A DNA stretch of 64,000 nucleotides from Streptomyces sp. TS71-3 (GTDB taxonomy: Bacteria; Actinomycetota; Actinomycetes; Streptomycetales; Streptomycetaceae): assembly GCF_018327685.1 (NCBI RefSeq), contig NZ_BNEL01000001.1:1612001-1676000 (forward strand). The letters are read 5' to 3'. The notes below the pieces were generated by a model, which was not told the origin of the DNA, ran no database searches, and saw nothing but the letters and a program-made list of their open reading frames with translations. Of the stretch, positions 26,534 through 34,536 are shown piece by piece. The translations under genes were made by a program, and so were the position numbers. Numbering within the stretch: the first letter of the stretch is position 1; each line of letters begins with the position of its first letter.

Positions 26534-27049
26534 TCACTTCTTGCGGCGCCCGAGCCGCCGCAGCAGCAACTTCGGCAGCCCCGCGGGCACCGCGTCGCGG
26601 GTGACCGCGGGCGTGGGCGGGGGCGGCGCGGCCTGGGACTCCGCCGGGAACTCCGTGGTCACCGAGACCGGGTCCAGCCGCAGGAGGCGGCACTCGCGGG
26701 CCCACCGCTCGGTCACCGCCTCCCCGTCGGGTGCGTTGAGCCGCTTGGTCTTGAGGTCGCCGGCCGCGACCCGCCAGGCGTCGGACCCGGGCGCCAGCTC
26801 GGTGACCCGGGCGCTCCAGGCGACCAGCCGGCCGCCCTTGTCCTTGCTGCGCACCGTCACCCGTGCCTCGCCGCCGTCGGCGAGCCCGGGAAGCGGCTGC
26901 TCACCGGGGCCGTCGCCGACGAGGTGCACGGCGCCGTCGTGCCAGACGTGCCACAGCGCCTGGGTGCCCGCGGTGCCCCGCACCCAGATCAGCCCCGACT
27001 TCTTCGTGGCCTCCTCGACGAGGGCCCGGCCGAGCAGCTCGCTTGTCAT
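26534..27049 (-). CDS. Conserved hypothetical protein
   Basis: 171 residues (MTSELLGRALVEEATKKSGLIWVRGTAG...). The N-terminal ~130 residues alternate short hydrophobic strands and charged turns (ALWHVWHDGAVHLVGDG, EARVTVRSKDKGGRLVAWSARVTEL). This recalls small split-barrel flavin-binding-like proteins, but I see no motif that proves it. The tail is Pro/Ala-rich, then basic (LLLRRLGRRKK). No membrane segment or signal peptide. It lies just downstream of corA on the same strand. Function unknown. Confidence 0.75.
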   Translation of the reverse strand: MTSELLGRALVEEATKKSGLIWVRGTAGTQALWHVWHDGAVHLVGDGPGEQPLPGLADGGEARVTVRSKDKGGRLVAWSARVTELAPGSDAWRVAAGDLKTKRLNAPDGEAVTERWARECRLLRLDPVSVTTEFPAESQAAPPPPTPAVTRDAVPAGLPKLLLRRLGRRKK

Positions 27050-27234
27050 GCGCTCCAGCCTAGTGAGACGCGCTCAGGCGGGGACACCGCAGGGCCACCG
27101 AGCAGTGCGGTGTCCTGCGGTGCCCAGGGATCCTGCGGTGTCCCCGACTGGGGTGTCCTGCACCCTTCCCGCCGGTAGTGGGGTGTCCCCGCCGGAAGCA
27201 CGGTGCCCGATGGGGAGGGAGAGCCGCCAACGGC

Positions 27235-28356
27235 TCAGAGCCAGCCGTTCCGCTTCAGCGTCCGGTGGATGCCGTAGCAGATGGCGACCGTGATGCCCAT
27301 GATCACCGGGTAGCCGAACCGCCAGTGCAGCTCCGGCATGTGGTCGAAGTTCATGCCGTACACACCGCAGACCATCGTCGGCACCGCGATGATCGCCGCC
27401 CAGGACGTGATCTTGCGCATGTCCTCGTTCTGCGCGACCGAGGCCTGGGCCAGGTTGGCCTGGAGGATGGAGTTCAGCAGCTCGTCGAAGCCGACGACCT
27501 GCTCCTGGACGCGCGCGAGGTGGTCGGCGACGTCGCGGAAGTACTTCTGGATGTCCGGGTCGACCAGCCGCATCGGCCGCTCGCTCAGCAGCTGCATGGG
27601 ACGCGCCAGCGGTGCCACCGCGCGCTTGAACTCCAGCACCTCCCGCTTGAGCTGGTAGATCCGGCCGGCGTCGACACCGCGCGAGGTGCCCCGGCCCTTC
27701 CTGGGCGCGGAGAACACCTCGGTCTCCACCAGGTCGATGTCGTCCTGCATGGCGTCGGCGACGGCCAGGTACCCGTCGACGACGTGGTCGGCGATGGTGT
27801 GCAGCACCGCCGAGGGGCCCTTGGCCAGCAGCTCGGGCTCCTCCTGCAACCGGTGCCGCAGCGCGCGCAGGGAGCCCTGGCCGCCGTGCCGGACGGTGAT
27901 GAAGAAGTCCTGGCCGGTGAAGCACATCACCTCGCCGGTCTCCACGACCTCGCTGGTGGCGGTGAGTTCGGCGTGCTCCACGTAGTGGATCGTCTTGAAG
28001 ACGGTGAACAGGGTGTCGTCGTAGCGCTCCAGCTTCGGGCGCTGGTGGGCGTGGACGGCGTCCTCCACGGCGAGCGGGTGCAGTCCGAACTCGCGGGCGA
28101 TGCCGGCGAACTCCTCCTCGGTCGGCTCGTGCAGGCCGATCCAGGCGAATCCGCCGCGGCTGCGCACGTGCAGCATGGCCTGGTGCGGCGTCAGGGTCTC
28201 GGAGGACTCCACGCGGTGGCCCTCGTGGTAGACGGCGCAGTCCACGACGCACGACGGGACTCGGGACTCAGGGGCGGTGTCGAACGCGCTGTAGGGGCTG
28301 CCGTCCTTGCGGATCGAGGGACGGACGGCGGCACGCAGGTCGCGGATCATCGACAT
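27235..28356 (-). CDS. corA: CorA-family magnesium/cobalt channel
   Basis: 373 residues; AAGGAG 8 nt before the ATG at 28356. It has a long cytoplasmic N-domain with HPLAVEDAVHAHQRPKLERYDDTLFTVFKTI (CorA signature) and the long helix ending near 300. Two C-terminal membrane helices surround the pore motif YGMNFD (GMN): IIAVPTMVCGVYGMNF and YPVIMGITVAICYGIHRTL. It imports Mg2+. In this window it complements the MgtE-like protein at 23864. The divergent region upstream is unusually long, with possible leader elements. Confidence 0.94.
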   Translation of the reverse strand: MSMIRDLRAAVRPSIRKDGSPYSAFDTAPESRVPSCVVDCAVYHEGHRVESSETLTPHQAMLHVRSRGGFAWIGLHEPTEEEFAGIAREFGLHPLAVEDAVHAHQRPKLERYDDTLFTVFKTIHYVEHAELTATSEVVETGEVMCFTGQDFFITVRHGGQGSLRALRHRLQEEPELLAKGPSAVLHTIADHVVDGYLAVADAMQDDIDLVETEVFSAPRKGRGTSRGVDAGRIYQLKREVLEFKRAVAPLARPMQLLSERPMRLVDPDIQKYFRDVADHLARVQEQVVGFDELLNSILQANLAQASVAQNEDMRKITSWAAIIAVPTMVCGVYGMNFDHMPELHWRFGYPVIMGITVAICYGIHRTLKRNGWL

Positions 28357-28656
28357 GGGCAGGCTCCTTCGTGGGCGGGCTGCCTACGAGGGCCGGAACT
28401 ACCCGGAATGAGGACGTCCGGAGTGATGTCAGCCTCCCGCCGGAGGTTTTTGCACCGGAGAGAGTTTGGCACGTCCACAAAGCGGGGAGCACCGCACCGT
28501 CGTGTAGGCAGCTTTGCTGCTGATGCAGACGGAGGCGATCACAAGGATCGGGTGATCACAGGGATCGATCGGGCACGAAGCGCTCTTCCGTGGCGCGCCA
28601 GATGATCATGACGCTTGCGCAGGGGGGCGGGCTGCCGTACTGGGCAGCCACACAAC

Positions 28657-28704
28657 TCAGCGGTCGGAAGAGCGGGTGATACTGCACGGTCGACTTCGGT
28701 CCAT
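28657..28704 (-). CDS. Possible 15-residue leader peptide upstream of corA
   Basis: ATG at 28704 preceded at ideal distance by an extended Shine-Dalgarno (GGAGGAGGTGGG, 28722-28711). The product would be MDRSRPCSITRSSDR. The stop lies about 300 nt before corA on the same strand. Its strength is the ribosome-binding site; there is no homology evidence. It might instead be a chance ORF in the promoter of the SUFU-like gene. Confidence 0.35.
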   Translation of the reverse strand: MDRSRPCSITRSSDR

Positions 28705-28978
28705 TGCAGTCCCACCTCCTCCGGCCGGTCCCCCGTGAGGGATGTCCACAGCGTCGGGGCTGGAAGCGACGCTTCTGCGTGCTGCCCCGACCACCGACTG
28801 AGTTTATCAGCCGGTGGAGGTGTCAAGACCCGCTTTGGCGTTTTGCATACATCCGATGCTGCCTTTCGTACGTTCTGCATACGTGCGACGCCGGTGGCGG
28901 CCGTCCCGGTTCCGGTTCCGGTCCGGGGGACTTCGACCTGGGCGCCGCCCGGTCGGGCCGGTGGGTCGGGCGCCTGCC

Positions 28979-28984
28979 TATGCT
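28979..28984 (+). promoter_or_regulatory. -10 box for a leaderless SUFU-like gene
   Basis: TATGCT ends 6 nt before the ATG at 28991. No Shine-Dalgarno precedes that ATG, so the mRNA is probably leaderless. No clear -35. Confidence 0.45.
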
Positions 28985-28990
28985 CGCGCC

Positions 28991-29668
28991 ATGGCAACGG
29001 CTGATCTTCTGGCGCTGGTGGAGGCCCGCCTGGTGGCGGCCCTGGGGGAGCCCGACGCGCGCGCGGCGGTGACGTTCGTGGGCACCGACCGCATCGAGGT
29101 GCTGCGATTCCATGCCGAGGGCGACCCTGGTGAGGGTGCCGAACCTCACACGGGGTCAACGGGCGGCGGTGCGCCGGCGGGAGGCCGGACGGCGACGGCG
29201 GGCCCGGGCATCGTGCGCTACGCCACACTGGGCATGTCCGCCCAGCCGATGACGGATCCCACGGCAGCGGTCGCCGACCCGGTGCGGGGGCCGCGCGCGG
29301 AGCTGGTGCTGTCGGTGCGGGCAGGCGTCGCGGACACCGACAAGGTGCTCAGGCCGCTCGCCGTGCTGGCGGCCTCGCCGCAGGTGGAGGGCGTGGTCGT
29401 GGCGCCCGGCGGCTCGCTGGACGTGGGGGAGCCCCTGTGGCCCGGGGCCCGGTTCAGCTCGGTGCTGGTGGCCGAGCCGGGCGGCCTGGTCGAGGACCTG
29501 GAACTGGCCCCTCCGCTGGACCCCGTGCGGTTCTTGCCGCTGCTGCCCATGACGGGGACCGAGGCCGCCTGGAAGCGGGTACACGGCGCGGGGGCCCTCC
29601 AGGAGCGCTGGCTCGGCAACGGAACGGACCTGCGCGATCCGCTGCGCGGGGCCGTGCGGCTGGACTGA
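28991..29668 (+). CDS. Suppressor-of-fused (SUFU) domain protein
   Basis: 225 residues from the ATG at 28991. The pattern is that of bacterial SUFU-domain proteins: GIVRYATLGMSAQPM, RAELVLSVRAG, RPLAVLAASPQVEGVVVAPGGSLDVGEPLWPG, FSSVLVAEPGG, VRFLPLLPMTGTEAAWKRVHGAGALQERW. A Gly/Pro insert lies around residues 50-72. SUFU is best known from animal Hedgehog signalling. In bacteria such domains occur in many proteins, often proposed as immunity proteins of toxin systems, but no toxin is adjacent here. The role is unknown. Confidence 0.82.
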   Translation: MATADLLALVEARLVAALGEPDARAAVTFVGTDRIEVLRFHAEGDPGEGAEPHTGSTGGGAPAGGRTATAGPGIVRYATLGMSAQPMTDPTAAVADPVRGPRAELVLSVRAGVADTDKVLRPLAVLAASPQVEGVVVAPGGSLDVGEPLWPGARFSSVLVAEPGGLVEDLELAPPLDPVRFLPLLPMTGTEAAWKRVHGAGALQERWLGNGTDLRDPLRGAVRLD

Positions 29669-29886
29669 CCGGGCTGAGGGGGTGAGGGGTACGTGGCGGG
29701 TGGGGCCCGGGTGGTCTACCACGTCCGGAGTGATTGCCCTACGCACCCAACAGGCCGGCCGGCGCGTCGGCAGGCGCGATAGATGCGTACGACATGTACA
29801 TTGCCTGGTCATCGCACCACCGGACGAGTGGTCATTCGGTTGATCGTCCTTGACGCGGCGACGGCCGGAGAGGACCGTTGACGGGT

Positions 29887-30537
29887 ATGAGGGGCGAACC
29901 CAGTTGCCCGAAGTGCGGTGGCAGGGTACGGGCTCCCGGACTCTTCGCCGATGCCTGGCAGTGCGATGTGCACGGCACGGTCCATCCGCTGCAGCCCGTG
30001 ATCCCGCCGAGCGTCGAGGCCCTGAGCGTGGTGGTGCACCGCGCCCAGGTGCCCGTGTGGATGCCCTGGCCCCTCCCGGTCGGCTGGCTCTTCACGGGTG
30101 TGGCCTGCGCGGGCGACGACAGGAGCGGCGGCCGGGCCACCGCTGTGGCCTGCTCGGGACCCGGACCGCTCGGAGGCGTCGGTGAGATGGTGATCGTCGC
30201 CGAGGAGCTGGGCGTGGGGCTCGGCGCACGGTACGCGGGGATTCGCGGCCCGGACCCGGGCAGCTACCTGGAGGTCGACAAGCCGCCGCAGGCGAAGGTC
30301 CTGGCGGCGGGCAGGCCCACTCCGCTCTGGCTCGTCTCCGGCTCCCCGCAGGACCGCGCCGTCTTCGCGGGCGAGGCCTGCGGGCTCTGGCTGTGGGCGG
30401 TCGTCTGGCCGGAGCAGTCGAGCCTGCTGATGTACGACGAGATGGTGCTGACCGACCTGCGGGACGCGGGCGCCGAGGTCGACCTCCTGCCGTGCGGGGC
30501 CCTCAGCCCCCGAATACTGGCGCCCGACAGGCTCTGA
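29887..30537 (+). CDS. DUF6758-family protein with N-terminal zinc ribbon
   Basis: 216 residues from the ATG at 29887; a TTG at 29878 has better spacing to GGAGAGG (29869-29875). The N-terminus MRGEPSCPKCGGRVRAPGLFADAWQCDVHG has CPKC plus C/H, which looks like a zinc ribbon. The remainder (PVWMPWPLPVGWLFTGVACAGDD, GEMVIVAEELGVGLGARYAGI, LWLVSGSPQDRAVFAGEACGLWLWAVVWPEQSSLLMYDEM) is highly conserved among streptomycetes and Trp-rich. No catalytic motif is recognised. Function unknown. Confidence 0.83.
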   Translation: MRGEPSCPKCGGRVRAPGLFADAWQCDVHGTVHPLQPVIPPSVEALSVVVHRAQVPVWMPWPLPVGWLFTGVACAGDDRSGGRATAVACSGPGPLGGVGEMVIVAEELGVGLGARYAGIRGPDPGSYLEVDKPPQAKVLAAGRPTPLWLVSGSPQDRAVFAGEACGLWLWAVVWPEQSSLLMYDEMVLTDLRDAGAEVDLLPCGALSPRILAPDRL

Positions 30538-30725
30538 CGACCCTGGCGGCCTATCCCCGACGACCCTGGGTGGGCTATCCCGACGCCCCTGGCGGGCCAT
30601 CTCTGACGCCCCTGGCAGGGGGCATCTCCAGATCCTGGCGGAGCCTCCCCCGACGGGGGCGGAGCCTCGCCAGACCCGGGCGGGGCCTCCCTGGCCCTGG
30701 CGGAGCCTCCCGAGACGGGCGGCCG
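30538..30725. repeat. Degenerate ~25-30-bp tandem repeats after the DUF6758 gene
   Basis: At least seven imperfect copies of GACG-CCCTGGCGG-GCCTATC/GCCTCCC occur between 30537 and 30725. The first copies share GACGACCCTGG / GACGCCCCTGGC. No ORF with plausible coding bias is present. Confidence 0.65.
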
Positions 30726-30836
30726 GTCCTCCTGAACGCCTCCTGAACGCCGCCTCACCTGGACGCCGGTCGGCGCCGCCGCGCCCGGTCGTTATCCTTC
30801 AGGGGCCCGTGACCCCGTCAGAGCCGGAGCGCCGTC

Positions 30837-31697
30837 GTGCTCATCGACCTGCACACCCACTCCACCGCCTCCGACGGCACGGACAGCCCGGCCGAGCTGG
30901 TGCGCAAGGCCGCGTCCTGCGGGCTCGACGTCGTCGCGCTCACCGACCACGACACCACACGGGGCCACGCCGAGGCCGTGGCGGCGCTCACCGGCCTGGA
31001 CCGGCGGCTGGCGCTCGTCACGGGTGCCGAGCTCTCCTGCCGCCTGGACGGCGTGAGCATGCACATGCTGGCGTACCTGTTCGACCCGCAGGAGCCGGAG
31101 CTGCTGGCCGAGCGGGAGCTGGTGCGCGACGACCGCACCCCCCGCGCGCACGCGATCATCGAGAAGCTCCAGGGGCTCGGGGTACCGGTCACCTGGGAGC
31201 AGGTGGCGCGCATCGCCGGCGAGGGCTCGGTGGGACGGCCGCACATCGCCGAGGCGCTGGTCGAGCACGGTGTCGTGGCCACGGTCTCGGACGCCTTCAC
31301 GCAGGACTGGCTGGCCGACGGCGGCCGCGCCCACGTCGCGAAGCACGAGACCGACCCGTTCGAGGCGATCCGGCTGGTCAAGGCCGCCGGAGGCGTCACC
31401 GTCTTCGCGCACCCGCGCGCCGCCAAACGGGGGCTGACGGTGCCGGACGAGTCGATCGCGAAGCTGGCGGAGGCCGGTCTCGACGGCCTGGAGGTCGATC
31501 ACATGGACCACGACGAGGCCGACCGCGAACGGCTGCGCGGCCTCGCCGGCGATCTGGGGCTGCTGGCCACCGGCTCCAGCGACTACCACGGCAGCCGGAA
31601 GACCTGCGTCCTCGGCGAGCACCGGACGGCGCCCGAGGTCTACGAGGAGATCGTCCGCAGGGCCACGGGGGCGCGGCCGGCTGCGTCGCGCCCGTAG
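30837..31697 (+). CDS. PHP-domain phosphoesterase (TrpH/RNase AM-like)
   Basis: 286 residues, GTG start at 30837 with CCGGAG upstream. The PHP metal-binding motifs are present: IDLHTHSTASDGT (HxH), LTDHDTTRGH, GAELSCRL, VGRPHIAEAL, TVFAHPRA and ATGSSDYHGS (final D-x-H). These ligate the trinuclear metal centre of PHP phosphoesterases. The closest characterised relatives hydrolyse 3',5'-nucleoside bisphosphates or trim RNA 5' ends. The actual substrate is not known. A strong terminator follows at 31825. Confidence 0.92.
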   Translation: MLIDLHTHSTASDGTDSPAELVRKAASCGLDVVALTDHDTTRGHAEAVAALTGLDRRLALVTGAELSCRLDGVSMHMLAYLFDPQEPELLAERELVRDDRTPRAHAIIEKLQGLGVPVTWEQVARIAGEGSVGRPHIAEALVEHGVVATVSDAFTQDWLADGGRAHVAKHETDPFEAIRLVKAAGGVTVFAHPRAAKRGLTVPDESIAKLAEAGLDGLEVDHMDHDEADRERLRGLAGDLGLLATGSSDYHGSRKTCVLGEHRTAPEVYEEIVRRATGARPAASRP

Positions 31698-31824
31698 GGC
31701 GTGCGGCGCGCACGACGTGCCTCAGCCCCCTCAGCCCGGTTTCAGGGCGCACGCGCGTCTCAGGGCGCCTTGAGACGCCTGAGGGTGCGCGCGCCGCTCG
31801 GAACCCGCCGCCCCGTAACGCGCG

Positions 31825-31855
31825 GACCCCCGCACGCCGTGTGCGTGCGGGGGTC
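31825..31855. terminator. Bidirectional terminator
   Basis: A perfect 13-bp stem, GACCCCCGCACGC (31825-31837) with GCGTGCGGGGGTC (31843-31855), loop CGTGT. It lies between the PHP gene and the converging 52-aa gene. Confidence 0.85.
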
Positions 31856-31877
31856 TGATCGAGTGGCGCGGTGAGCG

Positions 31878-32036
31878 TTACGAGGTTGCGGCGGGAGATT
31901 CGGCGGGCCGGATGTAGAGGCGCTGCCCGGTGGCAGCCGCCTGCTGAACTATCCGGTCGACAGAGTCGGCCTCGACCACGGTGCTGTCCACGGCGGTGCC
32001 GTCGACGTCGTCCAGGCGCATGATCTCGAAGCGCAC
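31878..32036 (-). CDS. Conserved 52-residue Streptomyces protein
   Basis: GTG at 32036 with AAGGGAG 6-8 nt upstream; stop TAA at 31878-31880. Sequence: starts VRFEIMRLDDVDGTAVDSTV, continues VEADSVDRIVQQAAATGQRL and ends YIRPAESPAATS. Acidic N-terminal half, a helix-like middle, then a short basic strand. TAA as a stop codon is rare in such GC-rich genes. I believe close copies exist throughout the genus, but no function is known. Located between terminator 31825 and a low-GC upstream region that should contain its promoter. Confidence 0.82.
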   Translation of the reverse strand: MRFEIMRLDDVDGTAVDSTVVEADSVDRIVQQAAATGQRLYIRPAESPAATS

Positions 32037-32341
32037 GGGCTTCTCCCTTCGTCTGGGTGATCCTCCTGATGGAGAACTTCTGGTACGAGATAGGGCAAAG
32101 TGTTGCCCACGGGTGGAGCTGGGCGGTTTCCCGTCCGTTAAGTCTGGATTGCGTGACTAGCGTGCCCTGCCATCCGTAGGTGTACAACGCTTTGTCCCAT
32201 GCACTCATTCCCTACACTAAAGAAATTATTCGAGTATCTAATTACTAACGCGGGCCATGGGTTCCCTGGGGTAACGAGGTCCCCCGGGCCGACCACCCTG
32301 GCTTGTGCGCCCTGTGCAGGGGCCCGGACAATGGGTTGGGT
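32037..32341. other. Low-GC divergent region before the NYN gene
   Basis: 305 bp with the lowest GC seen in this window around 32195-32250 (TACACTAAAGAAATTATTCG). It probably carries the promoters of both the 52-aa gene and the NYN gene. GACAAT (32327-32332), 9 nt before the NYN ATG, could be a -10 box. No gene is supported. Confidence 0.45.
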
Positions 32342-33292
32342 ATGAACGACGAACCGATGGGACCCGAGACGGCGAGGGGTGCCGCGACGGCGCCGGACTC
32401 CGCGGCGACGGCGGCGCTGGAGGCGCGGCTGGACCGGACCAACGCGCTGCTCGAACGCGTGCTCGCCGAGGTGGCGAAGACGCCGTCCACCCACGCGATC
32501 TTCGTCGACGCCGGGTACCTCTACGCCGCCGCGGGGCGGCTCGTCGCCGGGACGGAGGACCGCCGCCACTTCGACCTCGACGCGGAGGGCCTGATCGACG
32601 CGCTGATCGACAGGGCCCGCACGATCTTCGCGGACAGCCGGCTGCTGCGGGTCTACTGGTACGACGGCGCCCGGCGGCGTATCCACACCGCCGAGCAGCA
32701 GTCCATCGCGGAGCTGCCGGACGTCAAGGTCAGGCTGGGCAACCTGAACGCCAACAACCAGCAGAAGGGCGTCGACTCCCTGATCAGGTCCGACCTGGAG
32801 TCGCTGGCCAGGCACCGCGCCATCAGCGACGCCGCGCTGATCGGCGGTGACGAGGACCTGGTCTCCGCCGTGGAGGCCGCGCAGGGCTACGGGGCCCGGG
32901 TGCACCTGTGGGGCATCGAGGCGCCGGAGGGCCGCAACCAGGCGGAGCCCCTGCTCTGGGAGGTCGACAGCCAGCGCACCTTCGACCTCGACTTCTTCAA
33001 GCCGTACGTGACCCGGCGGGCGGTCGTGCCCGCGGACGGCTCGGGCGGGCCGCGGCCGAGCCGGGAGGACGTCTGGTTCGTGGGTGCCCGGATCGCGGCG
33101 ACCTGGCTGAGCTCGCGCGGCCACGAGGCGCTCGCCGACCTGCTGCCCGGCCACCCCTACCTGCCCGGCTCGGTCGACCAGGACCTGCTGGTGGAGGCCG
33201 AAGGGCTGCTCCAGTACTCGTTGCGCGGCCAGTCGGACCTGCGCCGTGCGCTGCGGGACGGCTTCTGGGAGCACCTGCGCGCGCAGTTCTGA
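32342..33292 (+). CDS. NYN-domain (PIN-like) protein, probable RNase
   Basis: 316 residues from the ATG at 32342. After a ~30-residue acidic/Ala-rich start, a short helix (LEARLDRTNALLERVLAEVAK) leads into the NYN domain: HAIFVDAGYLYAAAG (first Asp), RVYWYDGARRR, QQKGVDSLIRSDLESLARHRAISDAALIGGDEDLVSAVEAAQGYGARVHLWGI (acidic cluster D-x-D and GGDEDL). The C-terminal ~90 residues (VWFVGARIAATWLSSRGHEALADLLPGHPYLP) form a conserved helical extension. NYN proteins are Mg2+-dependent nucleases, mostly RNases. No ribosome-binding site; possibly leaderless. Confidence 0.88.
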   Translation: MNDEPMGPETARGAATAPDSAATAALEARLDRTNALLERVLAEVAKTPSTHAIFVDAGYLYAAAGRLVAGTEDRRHFDLDAEGLIDALIDRARTIFADSRLLRVYWYDGARRRIHTAEQQSIAELPDVKVRLGNLNANNQQKGVDSLIRSDLESLARHRAISDAALIGGDEDLVSAVEAAQGYGARVHLWGIEAPEGRNQAEPLLWEVDSQRTFDLDFFKPYVTRRAVVPADGSGGPRPSREDVWFVGARIAATWLSSRGHEALADLLPGHPYLPGSVDQDLLVEAEGLLQYSLRGQSDLRRALRDGFWEHLRAQF

Positions 33293-33348
33293 GCGTGCGC
33301 GAGCGGGCAGTACGCCCTCGGCGCTGCCTGCGGGCGGCGGGCTTCCGG

Positions 33349-34212
33349 TCAGCAGCCGTCCCAGAACGCCACCAGGGCCGCGGCCATCTCCTCGGGGCGC
33401 TCCGTGTTGGGGGAGTGCTCGGTGCCGGGGACGATGCTGCGGTGGGCGCCGAGGCGGTGGGCCATGCGGTCCAGGTCGGGCACCGGCCAGGCGTGGTCGC
33501 GCTCGCCCGAGAGCACGTGCTTGGGAAGGTCGACGGCGGCCAGCTGGTCCGTGCGGTCCGGTTCGCCGCAGAGCTGGCGGCCGGTGGCGATGAGCTGGGC
33601 GGGACTGTTCTGGAGCCAGCGGCGGCGCAGCACTCCGGGGGTCCCGGCGACGCCGTCGACGTCCAGCTCCTCGGGGGGTTCCAGGCGCTGGATGGTCTCC
33701 CATGCTTCGGCCATGGACTGCACCGCGAGGAGGTCCCGCAACAGCTTGACGCGGTGCTGCTGGGGCTCGGATATCGCGCCGGCCCCGCAGGCGACGAGGG
33801 TGAGCGAGCGGAACGGCTCCGGGTCCCGCAGCACCGCGGCGCGGGAGATCAGGCCGCCCAGGGAGTGTCCCAGCAGGTGGACCGGCTCGCCGATGGCGTC
33901 GACCTGAGCCAGCACGTCACGCGCGAGCTCGTCCTGCGCGTACGGGGCCTCGTCTTCCTCGGGCCCCTTCGACTCGTACTGGCCCCTGCCGTCGACGGCA
34001 ATGCTGCGGTAGCCGGCGGCGGCTAGCGGCTCGTGCAGCGCGATGAAGTCCTCCTTGCTGCCGGTGAACCCGGGCAGCAGCAACACGGTCCCCTTGGCGG
34101 ACGCGGTCGGCGCGGGCGCGTCGATCACCGCGAAGTCACCACGCCCGGTACGCAGCGGGTACGCGCGGGCCCCGGGCGGGGGCGTGAAAGTGGAGGGCCT
34201 GCTCATGGCCAT
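33349..34212 (-). CDS. Alpha/beta hydrolase
   Basis: 287 residues; the ATG at 34206 two codons on is an alternative. Classical fold: VLLLPGFTGSKEDF (oxyanion region), YRSIAVDGRGQYES, nucleophile elbow VHLLGHSLGGLISR, acid in LSGERDHAWPVPD, and His in PGTEHSPNTERPEEMA. Cytoplasmic, no signal peptide. Substrate unknown. Similar sequences are often annotated as lipase or haloperoxidase-like. Confidence 0.88.
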   Translation of the reverse strand: MAMSRPSTFTPPPGARAYPLRTGRGDFAVIDAPAPTASAKGTVLLLPGFTGSKEDFIALHEPLAAAGYRSIAVDGRGQYESKGPEEDEAPYAQDELARDVLAQVDAIGEPVHLLGHSLGGLISRAAVLRDPEPFRSLTLVACGAGAISEPQQHRVKLLRDLLAVQSMAEAWETIQRLEPPEELDVDGVAGTPGVLRRRWLQNSPAQLIATGRQLCGEPDRTDQLAAVDLPKHVLSGERDHAWPVPDLDRMAHRLGAHRSIVPGTEHSPNTERPEEMAAALVAFWDGC

Positions 34213-34309
34213 GAGCGTATCCCCGCGAGCCCAGGGCGCGCAGGGCGCGTACGGGGTGCGGAGGCGCAGGCACAGGGCTCACCTCCCGCGCCGTTCAGGC
34301 AGTGCCCTA

Positions 34310-34423
34310 TCAGGGGCGCGGGGAACTGCGCGGGAAGTGACGACGGCGCGGTAGGAGGTTGGGGGCGCGAAGCGCGCTGATCAGGGGCGCGGGGAACTGC
34401 GCGAGGAGCCACGACGGCGCGGT
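34310..34423. repeat. Two direct copies of the dispersed GGGGCGCGGGGAACTGCGC element
   Basis: TCAGGGGCGCGGGGAACTGC starts both copies, 34310-34352 and 34381-34423. Both are followed by GACGACGGCGCGGT or CACGACGGCGCGGT, so about 43 bp is shared. They occupy the 324-bp gap between the hydrolase and helicase genes. The same core occurs at 12958, 13071 and (inverted) 20897. Confidence 0.85.
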
Positions 34424-34486
34424 CACCCCATCACGAACCGGAAGGGGCACCCGCCAGGCCGCGCACAGCGCCTCGACAACGGGCCG

Positions 34487-34510
34487 CCCCCGCCCCTGAG
34501 GAGGCGGGGG
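34487..34510 (-). terminator. Terminator of the DEAD-box helicase gene
   Basis: CCCCCGCC (34487-34494) pairs with GGCGGGGG (34503-34510), 8-nt loop, 27 bp beyond the helicase stop. Confidence 0.55.
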
Positions 34511-34536
34511 AAACCCTAAGCGGGCGGCCGAAGGGC

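Larger units (their letters stand above)
28357..28990. other. Long divergent regulatory region between corA and SUFU-like gene
   Basis: 634 bp of lower GC. On the minus strand, GGAGGAGGTGGG (28722-28711) sits 6 nt before an ATG (28704) of a 15-codon ORF (MDRSRPCSITRSSDR) ending at 28657; this could be a corA leader peptide. CCTCC-CGCC-GGAGG followed by TTTTT lies at 28433-28451. ACTGCA/TGCAGT (28681-28686/28705-28710) can pair over the leader start. GATCACA-type repeats lie near 28540-28570, and direct copies of TGCATAC occur near 28844 and 28877. Confidence 0.5.
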
